64,000 nt of DNA, from NCBI GenBank assembly GCA_904066235.2, contig CAJFCV020000001.1:10163291-10227290 (forward strand), read 5' to 3'. Shown here one piece after another: positions 54,201 to 60,467 of the stretch. A program made the translations under genes and the position numbers. Numbering within the stretch: position 1 is the stretch's first letter; every line of letters starts with the position of its first letter. Below the pieces are notes generated by a model. That model was not told the DNA's origin and searched no databases. It worked only from the letters and a program-made list of their open reading frames with translations. Source of the DNA: Bursaphelenchus xylophilus (taxonomy: Eukaryota; Nematoda; Chromadorea; Rhabditida; Aphelenchoididae).

Positions 54201-55153
54201 ATAGCAAAAAGGAATTCTCTCAATAGGCCGATTGGATGATTAATTTGGGCCGAGAAGATTCTTGATTGCCATAACATTCATTTCCCCTGCCTCTTAATCA
54301 CCGCTTTCCGTGCAAACGCCTGAGTAAGCACGGATCATTCACTCCGTATCTCCTGCTTTATGATTCCACTTATGAGGTGTCCTAGGGCCGGACCCAACCC
54401 CCTTGGCCCAGCCCTAGGACACTCCAGCTAATCCCGCCCTTTTGATGATAATATATAAGCCTGAAAATTCCCACAATAAATATATCGCAAAATCAACTGT
54501 TGTTGTTGTCAGTCAGCGTCGCCATCCCCAGCACCCCCGCGAAAAGGTAGGAGAATTGTAAGATTCTCAAAAGGAGTCGGCAAACCCAGCCGGCCGACTC
54601 CCAAATTGTCACCGAGCCTATTCCCGGCCGTGACAGAATTTTTGAGAAAAGGCCAATTTTAACCTTATTTTAGGCGATTAAAATTTTGAAACGTAAATTT
54701 TTTAATGTTTGATGTAAAAATAGTCATGAATTTAATCTAAATTAGATCCTAGCGCTTTGTTGAGACGATTTAAAGGTCAAAGCTCGAGATCCGACATTTA
54801 GCTCATGCTAAAAATTTTGAAGAGTACGGTACTAATTAACTGGAAAATGAAGGGCCAAGAATACAATCAAGTCACGTGATAATGTGACAAACTCACATCA
54901 CATGCCTGGACTGTAATTAGGCGCTATTTACCAGATATTAGCATTAATTATCCTTGAATTTTTGTCTTATTTGTCTAGTGCAATATAAAATGATGTCAAA
55001 AATAAGGGAAAAAATGCCATGGATTGTTTTACAGAACGTATTTTACTCACCAACGGGGTCGAGACTCCCCACTGCTGGCAGCGATTCCATCGATGAATGG
55101 TCATAACTGTAAAACGAATCATTTTTTGTGGTGAGCAAGTTCTGGGCCGACAT
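24206..55153 (-). CDS. Giant coiled-coil protein, probable rootletin (CROCC/CHE-10 type), 27 exons
   Basis: The coding exons, 5' to 3', are: 55153-55051, 34197-33912, 33535-33416, 33256-33091, 32945-32868, 32780-32616, 32522-32357, 32293-32086, 32016-31652, 31479-31316, 31253-31130, 31064-30958, 30821-30600, 30491-30243, 29220-28817, 28719-28544, 28457-28153, 27913-27448, 27261-27238, 27184-26861, 26782-26619, 26581-26402, 26222-26124, 25936-25706, 25364-25197, 25109-24909 and 24778-24206. Every junction is GT/AG and in phase; the total is 5,838 nt, or 1,945 residues. The short N-terminus (MSAQNLLTTKNDSFYSYD) is followed by a basic segment with YYRRRIEAGVEEQ and PHGRLPIYYGRTYRGINED, then about 1,700 residues of heptad-rich Glu/Lys/Leu coiled coil, and a Ser/Thr/Arg tail. 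Size and architecture match rootletin, the ciliary rootlet filament protein of sensory neurons. Myosin-tail, ninein or LFI-1-type proteins are alternatives. Exon structure is well supported; the family name is inferred. Translation is open upstream of the ATG to an acceptor at 55,214, so a 5' exon or trans-splice site is possible. Confidence 0.8.
29492..29974. mobile_element. Nested 483-bp MITE with TAA duplication and a tRNA-like core
   Basis: The ends CAAGGAAAGTACTTTTATGG and its reverse complement pair over about 80 bp, including CTCCTACTTTTTGACGGGAC. TAA occurs on both sides (29,489-29,491 and 29,975-29,977). It is inserted inside the older relative at 29,283-30,214. There is no coding capacity; a minus-strand tRNA-like block lies at its centre. 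Confidence 0.82.
29718..29782 (-). tRNA. Degenerate tRNA-like module in the nested MITE
   Basis: The minus strand shows an A-box (TGGCGCAGTTGG) and, at the expected spacing, a B-box (GGTTCGAGTTC) with a T stem of about 5 bp including wobble pairs. The acceptor arms do not pair and no standard anticodon loop is formed. It is probably a tRNA-derived pseudogene or pol III promoter-like module. Confidence 0.5.
34198..34588. other. Intron DNA left of the palindromic element
   Basis: Original sequence of the large intron of the coiled-coil gene, ending in the TTAA (34,585-34,588) used as insertion target. No feature seen. Confidence 0.6.
34915..35205 (+). pseudogene. Histone H2B-derived pseudogene, left arm copy
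   Basis: The first exon reads MGHPNTGISSNAMNITNSFSK, matching the H2B block VHPDTGISSKAMSIMNSF. After an intron-like segment (34,990-35,034, GTATGT...TTTTAG) the next exon reads AEASRLVRYNNRPTFSSGEI, matching [20 protein letters not shown]. A 2-base deletion relative to the right arm (CCGTGATT against CCGTGTGATT) then destroys the LPGEL motif, although the shifted frame stays open to 35,310. The N-terminal tail of H2B is missing. It could still be transcribed, but it would not make a normal histone. Confidence 0.75.
35448..35751 (-). pseudogene. Histone H2B-derived pseudogene, right arm copy
   Basis: Same start as the left arm copy (GHPNTGISSNAMNITNSF). This arm keeps a downstream piece lost in the left arm, FRVILPGELIMNDGSTLPL, which corresponds to VRLLLPGELAKHAVSEGTK. 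It also has a different sequence at the end of the first exon: GTGATTTTTGAACGC, which could encode VIFER as in H2B VNDVFERIA, but out of frame. The two arms have therefore decayed differently. Confidence 0.72.
36083..36676 (+). repeat. Left terminal inverted repeat of the 7.0-kb transposon
   Basis: Pairs with 42,520-43,096. Shared landmarks are GAATTAGACAAAAATATTTC (reverse complement), TTCGGCCGCACAAAATCGGC and CTACTCAGGGAGGATTTTTA. A 13-base block inside the tRNA-like part (36,553-36,565) differs completely from the right TIR. Confidence 0.85.
36508..36587 (+). tRNA. tRNA-like module in the left TIR
   Basis: Acceptor-like arms GTGCCC and GGGCGC pair with a wobble. The A-box-like TGGTGTAGTGG and the B-box GGTTCGAGTCC are present, with a 4-of-5 bp T stem. 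The region between D and T arms folds poorly, so no anticodon can be assigned. Probably not a functional tRNA. Confidence 0.5.
37020..41710 (+). CDS. DDE-type transposase with C2H2 finger, 10 exons, 1,403 residues
   Basis: The exons 37020-37271, 37310-37507, 37545-37663, 37733-38085, 38126-38397, 38438-38955, 38994-39252, 39297-39959, 39999-40092 and 40227-41710 all join GT/AG and in phase (4,212 nt). Introns are mostly 38-70 bp. It matches a transposon-derived family common in cnidarians and other animals. Markers in order are a C-rich N-terminal region, GLPFGERKGKTSTGAEI, SRVPDHCILHSLS followed by HEH..CPRCE, LDFAQK (D about 825), SDNAGCYH (D about 907) and EFSEAQAGKSTADR (E about 939). Then come a C2H2 finger at about 1147-1170 (CPEQGC...H...H) and a C-terminal KMGWARKP...SMFSRLG module. 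The D, D, E residues fit an RNase H-fold transposase. Oddly, exons 1-2 begin with a signal-peptide-like stretch (MNFAKICFLLIFFTNVVLC) and a Cys-rich part, which may be a separate or fused gene. The start at 37020 follows an acceptor-like TTTTCAG. Confidence 0.82.
41951..42428 (-). CDS. Small type I membrane protein encoded by the 7.0-kb transposon, 2 exons
   Basis: The exons 42428-42268 and 42191-41951 join in phase through a 76-bp GT/AG intron and give 133 residues. The N-terminus (MLIRKQTSSFFCLLLCLEAM) looks like a signal peptide. A short ectodomain with four to five cysteines (IPCGVFKNGCPPGTECYG, FTCATE) follows. One clear membrane span (CWFYILISLILALFIVAVIAIC) is followed by a KKKEEEVEE cytoplasmic tail. 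I do not recognise the family. It lies convergent to the transposase gene and inside the TIRs, so it moves with the element. It could be a captured host gene or an element-specific accessory protein. Confidence 0.68.
42520..43096 (-). repeat. Right terminal inverted repeat of the 7.0-kb transposon
   Basis: Reverse complement of 36,083-36,676, with scattered substitutions (for example GTAGGCATCTAA against GTAGACATCCAG). The outer end is CGTGTT followed by TTAA. Confidence 0.85.
42603..42682 (-). tRNA. tRNA-like module in the right TIR
   Basis: Same A-box, B-box and acceptor-like arms as 36,508-36,587. It has a different 13-base block at 42,625-42,637, just before the T arm. Also not a plausible working tRNA. 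Confidence 0.5.
43101..43366. other. Intron DNA between the DNA transposon and the retroelement
   Basis: Original intron sequence. It ends in GAATT (43,362-43,366), the 5-bp target duplicated by the BEL/Pao insertion and found again at 54,636-54,640. Confidence 0.7.
43367..43828 (+). repeat. 5' LTR
   Basis: 462 bp, starting TGTCGCGACA and ending CCTTGACA. It differs from the 3' LTR only at 43,823 (T, against G at 54,630). It contains a TATA-like ATAATATATAAG (43,641-43,652), AATAAA at 43,669-43,674 and strong hairpins: GTGTCCTAGGG / CCCTAGGACAC (43,570-43,615) and GGAGTCGGC / GCCGACTCC (43,766-43,794). Confidence 0.97.
43641..43652 (+). promoter_or_regulatory. TATA-like box of the LTR promoter
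   Basis: ATAATATATAAG lies in the 5' LTR about 25 bases before the AATAAA region, so transcription would begin near 43,670-43,685. Inferred from position and sequence only. Confidence 0.45.
43834..43851 (+). promoter_or_regulatory. Primer-binding site complementary to tRNA-Trp
   Basis: TGGTGACCCCGACGTGAT is an 18-base match to the 3' end of animal tRNA-Trp (ATCACGTCGGGGTCACCA), the same primer used by avian sarcoma-leukosis viruses. It begins five bases after the LTR end, as expected for minus-strand priming. Confidence 0.9.
44108..52306 (+). CDS. BEL/Pao Gag-Pro-TK-RT-RH-IN-Env polyprotein, 2,732 residues
   Basis: The start is the ATG of MDSPSGKIRQAIGLAKRRL; the frame is open a little further upstream. 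Domains by residue: Gag with a DUF1759-like core (about 190-330, FNGNPSRWNEFWDLF) and three zinc-knuckle-like motifs (about 405-470, CHLCEGRHLTYKC, CRNCLLPGHFVPEC, CRHCNQRHHSSMC). Aspartic protease follows (about 568, FSDSGSTRSFI). A TK1-like domain occupies about 735-915. RT (about 1078-1215) has the active site YVDN near 1207. RNase H is at about 1376-1470 (FCDASDRAYAA, TDSRIV). Integrase has an HHCC finger (about 1672-1716) and a DDE core (GLDYGG about 1742, SDNAPQF about 1805, WERL about 1854), followed by a DUF5641-like end. The Env region (about 2081-2732) has several hydrophobic spans, many cysteines, the cluster CGCATCGCFLCSPGC typical of phlebovirus-Gc-like nematode envelopes, N-glycosylation sites and a C-terminal anchor. 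No stop or frameshift separates gag, pol and env, so products must come from proteolysis and signal cleavage. Confidence 0.95.
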   Translation: MDSPSGKIRQAIGLAKRRLQDALRSYLQIQKEIDLNPAEINDEQLYNTFETAHDVFRRLSRNVQRLDELHNQWQRIIETNPSEQTTFDNYITAHGDFRSLVEEGRAAVDHLRLRIGLLREATSNRLELTDPNDLYDNGEGTLDIVPSNDAVFSTPTTPTRPSTPATPATQVNPPAELSQPSPGWMDLLFLPNVSIPQFNGNPSRWNEFWDLFNAMVNNRKLEPCLKLFQLRSCLEGEAKAALSHLGNSNADYNIAVQTLKDLYGDPLRVTHRLRAEILQFRILDKGSINLYRGWSRLHQLYSQLLSMGDPADTTLLAQVIESKFPRYVLQKVYKDATIIPKGKQMLDAVGDVLRKEANIDRMISDNHGDQKRLPNRPNTPRRPDQVLSHYNADQDEKNPNGPSCHLCEGRHLTYKCSKYGEPQERQRQASLKKLCRNCLLPGHFVPECPSKHSCRHCNQRHHSSMCFRNNPAGPSRPAQKSKPAQKVTFAPKPAKTTPSAKTRPPSNPRKEKTHVVINEDELDDNEQSEQAFLTNTKPKPKLSTTLLMTTEVEAINPDVSKVSRPAVLFSDSGSTRSFITEELASNLKLRPLSDEITTVNVNTFGDHSETFNTKTYNLVIRDPAHPKKTTKISVLSIPNMTSSMLAALPTDFHETPLTVKKVRPSILLGMDNLDICRSTGEPVDLPSGFKLSHSKIGRFIYGEGKASPVPQTNAHTHHSYMMEMAIPLPTTEGSITAIAGPMWSGKTTLLLEKLNEFPEQSRILRIRHVADIRYTEGNQIVTHDGQTHACMRIADLNSTIALLNVYDVLAIDDAHFFPELAVVCQKIRDLGKTIIVTGLLNGTYLDNPTPKTNYNFAPLWAIADLRHTLLGNCDICGEPASYSKRIVPNPTDPTDISQWVGGKDKYATLCPTCDTAYTTKHSPQVFHISIPTEETPNDSSTEPVSICVKHTEQKQLSSLLTKFWTLEHLGIHDDPSRNDDDLAMEAFLKTVTRDEEGRYVCRWPWKGTPTTLQSNFGRCLGRLRSTLRRLSANPTLLQQYSEIFSDQLTKGIIEEVPLNQPSQGPLHYIPHQPVITPDKTTTKLRVVYDASCKTPNGKSLNDHMFRGPVLLPELVGMLLRFRVTKIPLLSDVEKAFLQLSLDERDRDCTRFLWVRDVTQPAEGANLMVFRFNRVCFGVVSSPFLLAACVDYHLQHYPHPLAKAMRKNSYVDNVLIECSDVQEATDAYHLSRQIFSEAKMNLREFQSSHPTVKAFLEQQGEKIPEIVKFLGLQWNTNTDILTLVPWKTPNSEQLATKRTILKRIASLFDPLGFHAPLILQAKLLLQKLWQQGKDWDIPLQEDLLFEWNQIQSLLETSTMPTLQRHVCPFSSDSAELHVFCDASDRAYAAVAYLRTQSGDLIDVSFLIGKSRLGPIKGMTVPRLELLGLLIGSNLARTIATELPSIRLTNIFLWTDSRIVHTWLLSRRTLPIFVKNRVNSIWQNVPNASIRYVPTAENPADSATKRCPPSQLWLEGPAWLRQSPSQWPNQPELYEAPEDITAVAEVTTAPIPLIDATRFSRWTILIHTLVCVLQYLATVLSTSNTAQRKYPWLSVYTTPSTPHTTQFHTAEKLFFRLMQQERPPTKAQQHELNLYQDSEQVFRCRTRLAHASLPTTAQNPIFLPSPHYGTALYIHHIHQLLGHASTSTTLCHLRYRVWIPKARRLVQSSIRQCSCRTLKPFALPPFPNYPHMRVQPNPPFHYTGLDYGGPISVSITTTDTIKTYICLFTCLTSRAVHLELVLDLSTLAFLQALRKFISRRGTPAEVWSDNAPQFRLATQAITLAWAESEDVQSYLATRGIKWSFITESAPWQGGSWERLMGVTKTALKRAIGKKKISLPEMMTVLTEVEAIVNSRPLTFVPSKIDDQSFHPIRPIDCIQPGAFIGVPLLDPWDPEDGTFEPKPSSVTKLMDLWRKQQRIINQFWKIWSSEYLLTLAERHQTTHKQDRSAIDRLPMKGEVVLVHEEGLGRGKWQMAKILEIVTPNKIQIQLATPPHLVLHRSPKHLYPLELQPEIPNATEGIPRTSNQHDSPPPPRRSPRKNSSSTTLVAYFLGIVLINTVSATESLPNPCTAEDCAPWRWDCCTAIQKTGIFIWMGVLLALIPFICILLAIHTWIWRTVRWIWTRCRPQNPRQPRYQAPHRIRRLLRTTGTIYLLFGLFPWVNGCSEVTALTASTHNCRFDEDSNVETCSLSQSIQLSLRPINETSCLRITTPLNGSYMLRLTTLQLKFKCNFKYGYHTRDFATTVESVHRCDMASNSYCQGYQCEKVSTSDDLPEFSLLARRAPGYSHCTRACGCATCGCFLCSPGCNFWRLYALPKTNNIYLIGRCPTWTITASVILEVSGKTSLIQLVAAKPVHVGNEIFTLQAISTPQVPILYQPMVIKVGTNEAITTAASDPQQPAPGSLGVFQCRSEDDARRFQCTFPHETCSCSPSDFHTKCTCNYRNPMDLWHSPEVKLPFTSGPIKIAYQNHTITAEIAQQTAILVHIAFQNATISTFHYRAKCAPSVIQQLTGCKSCHSGAQAIIFCQSKFPTTINVECDGTNVQSSPCNNITFQLNIHTDEAEFNKNCSYSCSDKSDGTLHLFGKLHTMTIPPPPSKELGQWWARAADEVPIGNILRDITQFLEKVAWFFPSLIFQYPLLMLIVMATVVIMLYFLFRYNFPSTPPAIFLGPRPHQQLPESRGLLPKRAKPHHH
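46312..46860 (+). other. Type II (TK1-like) thymidine kinase domain embedded between protease and RT
   Basis: Reads ITAIAGPMWSGKTTLLLEKL, the Walker A region of TK1 enzymes (GPMFSGKST). The Mg-binding/catalytic segment is LAIDDAHFFPEL (TK1: IDEGQFFPD), followed by VTGLLNGTYL (the GLDGTF lasso start). A four-cysteine zinc site is C-x2-C (NCDICGEPASYSKR) and C-x2-C (LCPTCD), with GGKDKY matching the TK1 GGADKY. Length is about 180 residues, close to a full TK1 core. The usual catalytic Glu of DEGQ is Asp here, so activity is uncertain. The neighbours in the same frame are the protease and RT. Confidence 0.9.
52575..54023 (+). CDS. Accessory ORF: J-domain-like, coiled coil, Gag-like zinc knuckles and RING finger
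   Basis: 482 residues from the ATG at 52,575; an internal Met (MSGKRNQQKEQ) at 52,650 is an alternative start. Residues about 45-120 contain RRRAAFRLHPDKSNNPTVAT, ELFKVFQYSCRYLDD and AQYEEF, which fits the HPD loop and helices III-IV of a J domain (Hsp70 co-chaperone). Next is about 160 residues of charged coiled coil with an internal duplication (AEASSSTAARHQAEEEA / AEASSSAAARNQAEEEA). Then come knuckles CPYCNSADHNPLDC and CVNCLGRHDVIRC...CLHCKQWHHTSLC, closely resembling those of the element's Gag. Last is a RING-H2 type finger, CPIC...YCGHLFHQIC...CPNC. The role is unknown. Chaperone recruitment plus ubiquitin ligation, targeted through Gag- or RNA-binding knuckles, is a reasonable hypothesis. 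It would need its own spliced or internal transcript. Confidence 0.88.
   Translation: MLKNNTLPRKNPESLAGRLIPIFPDMSGKRNQQKEQNDECRHLFDPSEEDLLTIYSTILALGLINLQSRTQSRWASIRRRAAFRLHPDKSNNPTVATELFKVFQYSCRYLDDLTQAQYEEFIERHRHCRPIPLLDIINFADIPGPSTSAPQDPAMSDAIQELQREVESLRAQNEALTAEASSSTAARHQAEEEAKRLLRQNEQLRKRNEELSAEASSSAAARNQAEEEAQALTDTLNEARRTRRILAEDNERHYRAIQALREASRNQQLAAAEVGAQLTEEINQLSALLQNEEERHRRSLTRLDEAETLAASLRHNLEQEMRRPHKARRQPCPYCNSADHNPLDCTVVVDRSVRRRLIGDRCVNCLGRHDVIRCPSRKTCLHCKQWHHTSLCALGTPHDVPGPSTSRAHEDQCPICLTGDDRPVTRTYCGHLFHQICLDEWITSQLNQHQNPTCPNCRAPLHIDSRHRQPDTSPEEPEEPTF
54138..54169 (+). other. Polypyrimidine run where a polypurine tract is expected
   Basis: TCCCTCCTCTTCTTCCTCCC and the following CTCTCCCTCCCCC form a 32-base pyrimidine run, followed only by GGAG before the 3' LTR at 54,174. 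LTR retroelements normally have a purine-rich plus strand here to prime second-strand synthesis. Confidence 0.7.
54174..54635 (+). repeat. 3' LTR
   Basis: 462 bp, identical to 43,367-43,828 except at 54,630. It is followed directly by GAATT, the second copy of the target site. Confidence 0.97.
54641..55050. other. Intron remainder before the first coding exon of the coiled-coil gene
   Basis: AT-rich intron sequence. On the minus strand the donor GTGAGT at 55,050-55,045 starts the large intron. No other feature seen. Confidence 0.6.
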
Positions 55154-55213
55154 AATCCGTCGGTTTGAGGTTAAGGCACGGTTTGGTTGAGCAATTCGGA
55201 CCCGTTCGGAGCG

Positions 55214-58200
55214 CTAAAAAGATTAGGGATTAGATGGGATAAATTATGTGAATTGAGAAGGTGAGAGGCTAGAGAATTTGAAGAGGGTCCACAGAAAGAC
55301 CAGTATCAGCTAAACTCTTATTTTTTATGGTTTGTTGTTGACCTTTATAGCTAAAACGATTTGTTATTTGATATGGAAGGATAGGAACGGCTTATTTTAT
55401 CGTATTTTAGCAATCTGGGTCAAATTTAGCCATTGCAACGGAATGCCAAAAATGTTTTATTTTGGCGGGAATTTAAAAATTTTTGGTTTGATACGGCCAA
55501 AAATAGTCTTAGATTGTCTCTAGCTACATAATATAACAAAAAATATATGTAAATTGTTCGTATGTTACCTCAAACTCCCTACTTTTACTGTTTTTCCACT
55601 ATAAAGTAACCGCATAAACCAAAAAAAGCCGCAAAAGCAGATTCCCCAATTAAATTCCCCGTCAAAACAATTTTTTCGAACAAACCTCTTGCTTGGGAAG
55701 CGCGAGATTCAAGGGTTATTGTTATTTTTCCTCTTGCTCTATAAAAAATTTCCCACACAAAAAACTACGAACGTTTGTAAGCGAAAGGGACGGTGGAGAA
55801 AAACAACTTTGTACCTTTCACTGGTAAACAAACAAATAAAAATTGGATTCTGCAAAAGGATCAAGGAAAAATCGGAGAGGGAAGAGAGAAAAAGGGAAAG
55901 TAGACGGATGGGATTAAAAAAATGACCTTTGAAGGCTGGAAGAGGTATAAAGTTGGTTAATAATATAGATATTTAGACAAAACAGAGTCTGTTTCGTATT
56001 TTTAGTAAAGATATTTTGCGCAAAAATCTACTTTTTTGGGCTAGAAGCAGCAAAAACTTGAGTTTTTCCCAAAAAATTGAAAAGAAATTGTTCTAAAAAA
56101 GTAAAAATAAGAGTCCAGTAGTTGTATCTGTTTTTAAGAAAACGGTCGTTCTCGATTTTTCGATAAAGTTCCGATACGTACTTGGCCTAAAAACAAAGAA
56201 ATTGATTCGTTTATCAAAGTCATCGAAAAAATGACTCTGGAAAAATGATTGCAAAAAGGGTAAAATGCGATTGCTGCCGTTGACCCTGTTTTCTAAAATG
56301 AGGTAACGGCCGTCTTCTCTAATTCTTTACAAATTTCAGTTGCATTAACGATCTAAAATACGAAAAAAAAATAATTTTTTTTTGTCGAAATCATCAAAAA
56401 GCTTGATTTTTTCGGAAACTTTTGGGAAAAAGTGGAAAGAATTTAAAATACGAGGCATTTTTCCTGTGTCCTTTAATTTTGGAGTCTAGCTATAGCGTTG
56501 TATTATAAAATACGACATATCGCGCCTTCGAAAAGTCTCAAGAAACAACGATATAAACCGCACAGAAAATTGTTAGATCAACTCAAATTCCAGGCCAAAC
56601 CCGTCCGCTTCTTACAAGATCGAATAGTAATCCGACATTCGGTGTAAAAAGTAGCATAAGTAGTAATTCCACTTGGCTCCGCCCCTTTTCGACGTCTCGC
56701 CTACAATTTACAATTGTTTTCGGTTACAAGTGGAGAATGACGGAACATTCTCTAAATGATACACTCAATGCAATAGGACATTGGAGGCAATGAAGGGCTG
56801 AGGTAACTGAAATTGGTTGACAATCAGATCTGACGCGATGAATAAGATCTCGATTTAGTAACGGTGCTGTTGATTATGATATAATAGTTGCTCAAACTAA
56901 GGCGGGCAGAGTAAAATGAAATCAAAAGCTGTTTCTGGATAGTAAAAATAAAGATGTCATCATGACGGATTTTCTGGAATTTCCTCTAATATCTGGTAGG
57001 CTTCTAAAGTTGGGGGCCAGTTCTAGTAATTTAACACAAGTAATCTAATCCTGTTTTTACTGCACAATTATTCTATGCTCTGAATTTATTATGTCAGGAC
57101 GACGGATTTTCTATAATTTCTCAATTTTTTTCAAAATAATTCCGAAAAATATCAAAAACTCCCCATTTTGCTGGGTAAAAGCCCTCTGTAATGTGAAAAT
57201 AATCGAACAATGCCCAAAATATTTACCGCCGCACCACTTATGAAGAGCAAATAAATAAGATTACTAAAACGGGAAACAAAAACTACGACAACATTTTGCC
57301 TCCAAAAAAGTCATCAAAATGGAATTTTTTGCTATAAAATGGTTTATGGCCCTCTTTCGGAGAACGGATATGGACGCCGGATATATAAAATCGACAACAT
57401 TTTTAGGGCCAATGCATCAAAATTGTGGTACTGAAGAGTTTATAAAAAAAAATTAGTGGACTTTTTGATGGTGCGTTGTTGTTGTAGGTTTTTTGTCACA
57501 GCGACATGTTAAAGGTGAGTGGTAATGGGAAAACAAGGGAAACATTCTTCGTAGGGTTCCTAAAATAAAAAAAAATCCCCGAGGACCAAAAAATTAGCTT
57601 AATGAAAAAATAGCGCTATAAAAAAGATCCTAATTTTTTATAGTTGTTTTTGAAGGGCTTTGGTAGAACTTTCATTAAAAATTTCTCTAAAATAAATTTT
57701 GAAGTCTTATTTGAAAGTTAGCTATAAAAAATTGACAATTTTTTTAAATTTCTTTCTACCCTTCACTTCGTATTTTACCCCACTTTTAAACTCAAAGGCT
57801 ATTTCTTTAATAACCATAAACCTTACGAAAATTATGTTTCCGTTTATGAGCAAGAGTAATTTTTGATCCTTTCGTAGCCCGTTTTTTACCCAGTATGAGA
57901 ACGTAAACCCCATGTCAAACAGCTCCGAAAAGACTGGATTGGATTGCCTTTCATTTCCTGACAACTATTTTTTCGAACATGAATAGAAAAGTAAGGGGAT
58001 ATTGCTATCAAAACGGAACTTTAAACCACAGATTTTGGAGTCAAAATGCTTGGTTTTATACAGTTTACCTTAAGTTTAAAAAACCCAACCTAATATTTTC
58101 CCACCTTTTACATCCCTAATTGTAAAATTTTTTCAACATCCCCAAATTTATTTATCCTAACAACGAGTCGTTATGTACACATATAACAATACCCCACTCA

Positions 58201-60467
58201 CAAATTTCATCATCATTACTAATTGTTTTACTATATACCACTTTTCCTTTCCGTGATTACTTTTAATTTCTTGCCCTTTCCTCCAAAATGTTACAATCCC
58301 CCTAATTTCATTACTTCCAGACCTCAAAAAAAGAGTAAACGAATGTGTAAAATTACTCTCTTTACAACTATATTTAGCCCGCCTGCTCATAAAAGTGTAC
58401 ATGGCCGAAGAAAAGCCCGAGGTTTTATTCACATTTCTCCCACGGAAATTATTTTTTTCATTTGGCAAATGAAAAAATCCGTTTAAAAACTCGGAAGGGC
58501 CACAGAAAATGGCCAAATCCTTTGACCGGAGGGCACAAAAAAGCGAGAGAAAGGAGCTTGACACACTCACTTGTTGCTTTGACATTTTTTTGCGGCTTCA
58601 GCGAAATAATTCTTCCTTATCGAGTAGTTTTTTTCGGTTTTGTTTCGTCTGCAAGAAGAATGGGCCAAAAAACGATAAAATGGTCGAATTCGGAGGCCGA
58701 AATACGATGATATATGTAGAAGATTGGATGATGTTGATTCCGTAGATACTGTAGCTGATGTTGGAATATCTGTAGATTGTTTGAAAGTGGTTGAAATCTT
58801 CAATTTTATGTCATCAGAGATGTCTGTCACAAGAGAAAAAACTCGTGAATTTCGGTAGAAAAGTTATTGGTTTTTGATTCTTCAGAGTTGGCAGTAGACT
58901 CCGTGATGTCTTCCGAGTAACTAGAACACGGCTTGGCAGTAGAAAATTGGTTAAAATCGTCAAAAAACTTTCGGTTTTGAGTTATCAGCTTCTTTTATGC
59001 GTAGAAGCTCAAAGTTGTCGATAGAACCAATTATTACGTAAGATTACGAGCTGGCAATGGATTCCGTTACGTCCACAAGGCGAGAAAAAGTAATGCTGAT
59101 TGTTTCTGGCAGTATAAAGTTATGAAAATCACTTAAAGATTCTTCAATTTTGTGTCATCAATTTTTTCTTGCTCCAAATGAAGAAATGTCGAAATTTCCA
59201 GAAAAAATCGATGATTTATGGCTATTTTCCGCTGGCCTGATTCTTTGTAGCGTCTTCTGTTTAGCCGAAGATATGACGATAATATCAAATATTACTGAAG
59301 TGAAGTTTTGAGGTCTCGAATGTTGTGGAGTAGGTCAGGCGTTGATGATGGTAAAATTGTGATGGAAAAGATTAAAGATGGAAATTGAATACTCCAAGCT
59401 TTTAATTTGAAGCTAAGGTGGTCTTCTGAATATATGAGTACTGTAATTATTCACAAAATTGAGATCTTTTAATCTGCGCGAGATAAAAGCAAGAATGGTA
59501 AGAATTGCCAAAAAAAATCGCCGTAAAATACAAATTCAACTATCGAAGTCATCTAAAATAGCACTAAAATGCATAAAATAGCCCAATTCTTCTTCAAACC
59601 ACAATTCCACTTTTTCAAAAGTAACTATAAAACACCCCTAAACCCCCTTGAAAACAACCCTTTCTCTCCTAACAATGAAATTGGCCAACTTAAACCCGAA
59701 TAATTCCCTCGAGCGGGCTTTAACCGGGCTCTCCAATCTTATTCAAATACCGCGCGCCCTCCCTTCTCAGTCGCAGGTATCGAAAAAAGAAAGTATTCTA
59801 ATTTTTGACACTCCTTTCTTTTGCTTGAGGCCATTTTGAATGTCCGAAAAGAAGTGTCTGCATGCCTTTTATGGACTCTCCAATGGTAATTGTCTCTCTG
59901 GTTCTGGAGACCATGTTTGAAGGGGATAAAAGGAGAATTGAATTGAGGAATAAAGGTCTAGTGTAATGTCCGGGTGCAAAGTTTTTTACAATTTTTTTAT
60001 TGTTTAAGGTCGAATTGTAAGTCAGAGGTCAATGTATAATTTTTTGTCATTAAAATTTATGCAATCACCGTAATTTTTTTTCGAACAGTCCAAAAAATTG
60101 GAATTTTTACTGTTATACTCCATTCTAGGGTCAAGAAGGCATCTAAAGGTAAGTTTTGAACTCTGCAGTCTCTCTATTTTACACTATCTCTCATTTTGGA
60201 TCCAAAAATTTTTATTTTAGCCCTTTTCTGTCCATTCAAGCTTTAAGCTCCGCCCATTTTCTTAAACCTCATTTATTTTCTCTAATTTCTCTCTCCACAC
60301 TCTCATTTCCCAATTGTCTCTTACTCAAGACCTCTTAAAAAGCTCTAAAATGCCCGTTGGCCATTTCTTTGGCCAATCTTTCCACCTGAAAAAAGACTTG
60401 ACCCCGCCCTCTTTCAAGACTTTTCTCGACAGCTGAATGCAATATCCGAAACAGTTAATTCAACATT
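55214..60467. other. Upstream region of the coiled-coil gene, no gene recognised
   Basis: AT-rich, with many short poly-A/T runs and the recurring AAAATACG / CGTATTTT motif. A GC-richer patch (58,330-58,700) is open in several frames without splice or homology support. A TTTTTAG acceptor at 55,220-55,214 implies a 5' exon or trans-splicing. Confidence 0.4.

Larger units (their letters stand above)
43367..54635 (+). mobile_element. Complete BEL/Pao LTR retroelement with thymidine kinase, env and RING ORF
   Basis: The 11,269-bp element has identical-length 462-bp LTRs (TGTCG...TGACA), a GAATT target duplication and a tRNA-Trp primer-binding site. Its 2,732-residue Gag-Pro-TK-RT-RH-IN-Env frame is followed by a second 482-residue frame. 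The order protease, RT, RNase H, integrase, together with DUF1759-like Gag, A17-type RT region, YVDN active site and the C-terminal integrase module, places it in BEL/Pao. It is inserted antisense to the host coiled-coil gene. Intact frames and LTRs differing at one of 462 bases mean a very recent insertion. Confidence 0.95.
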
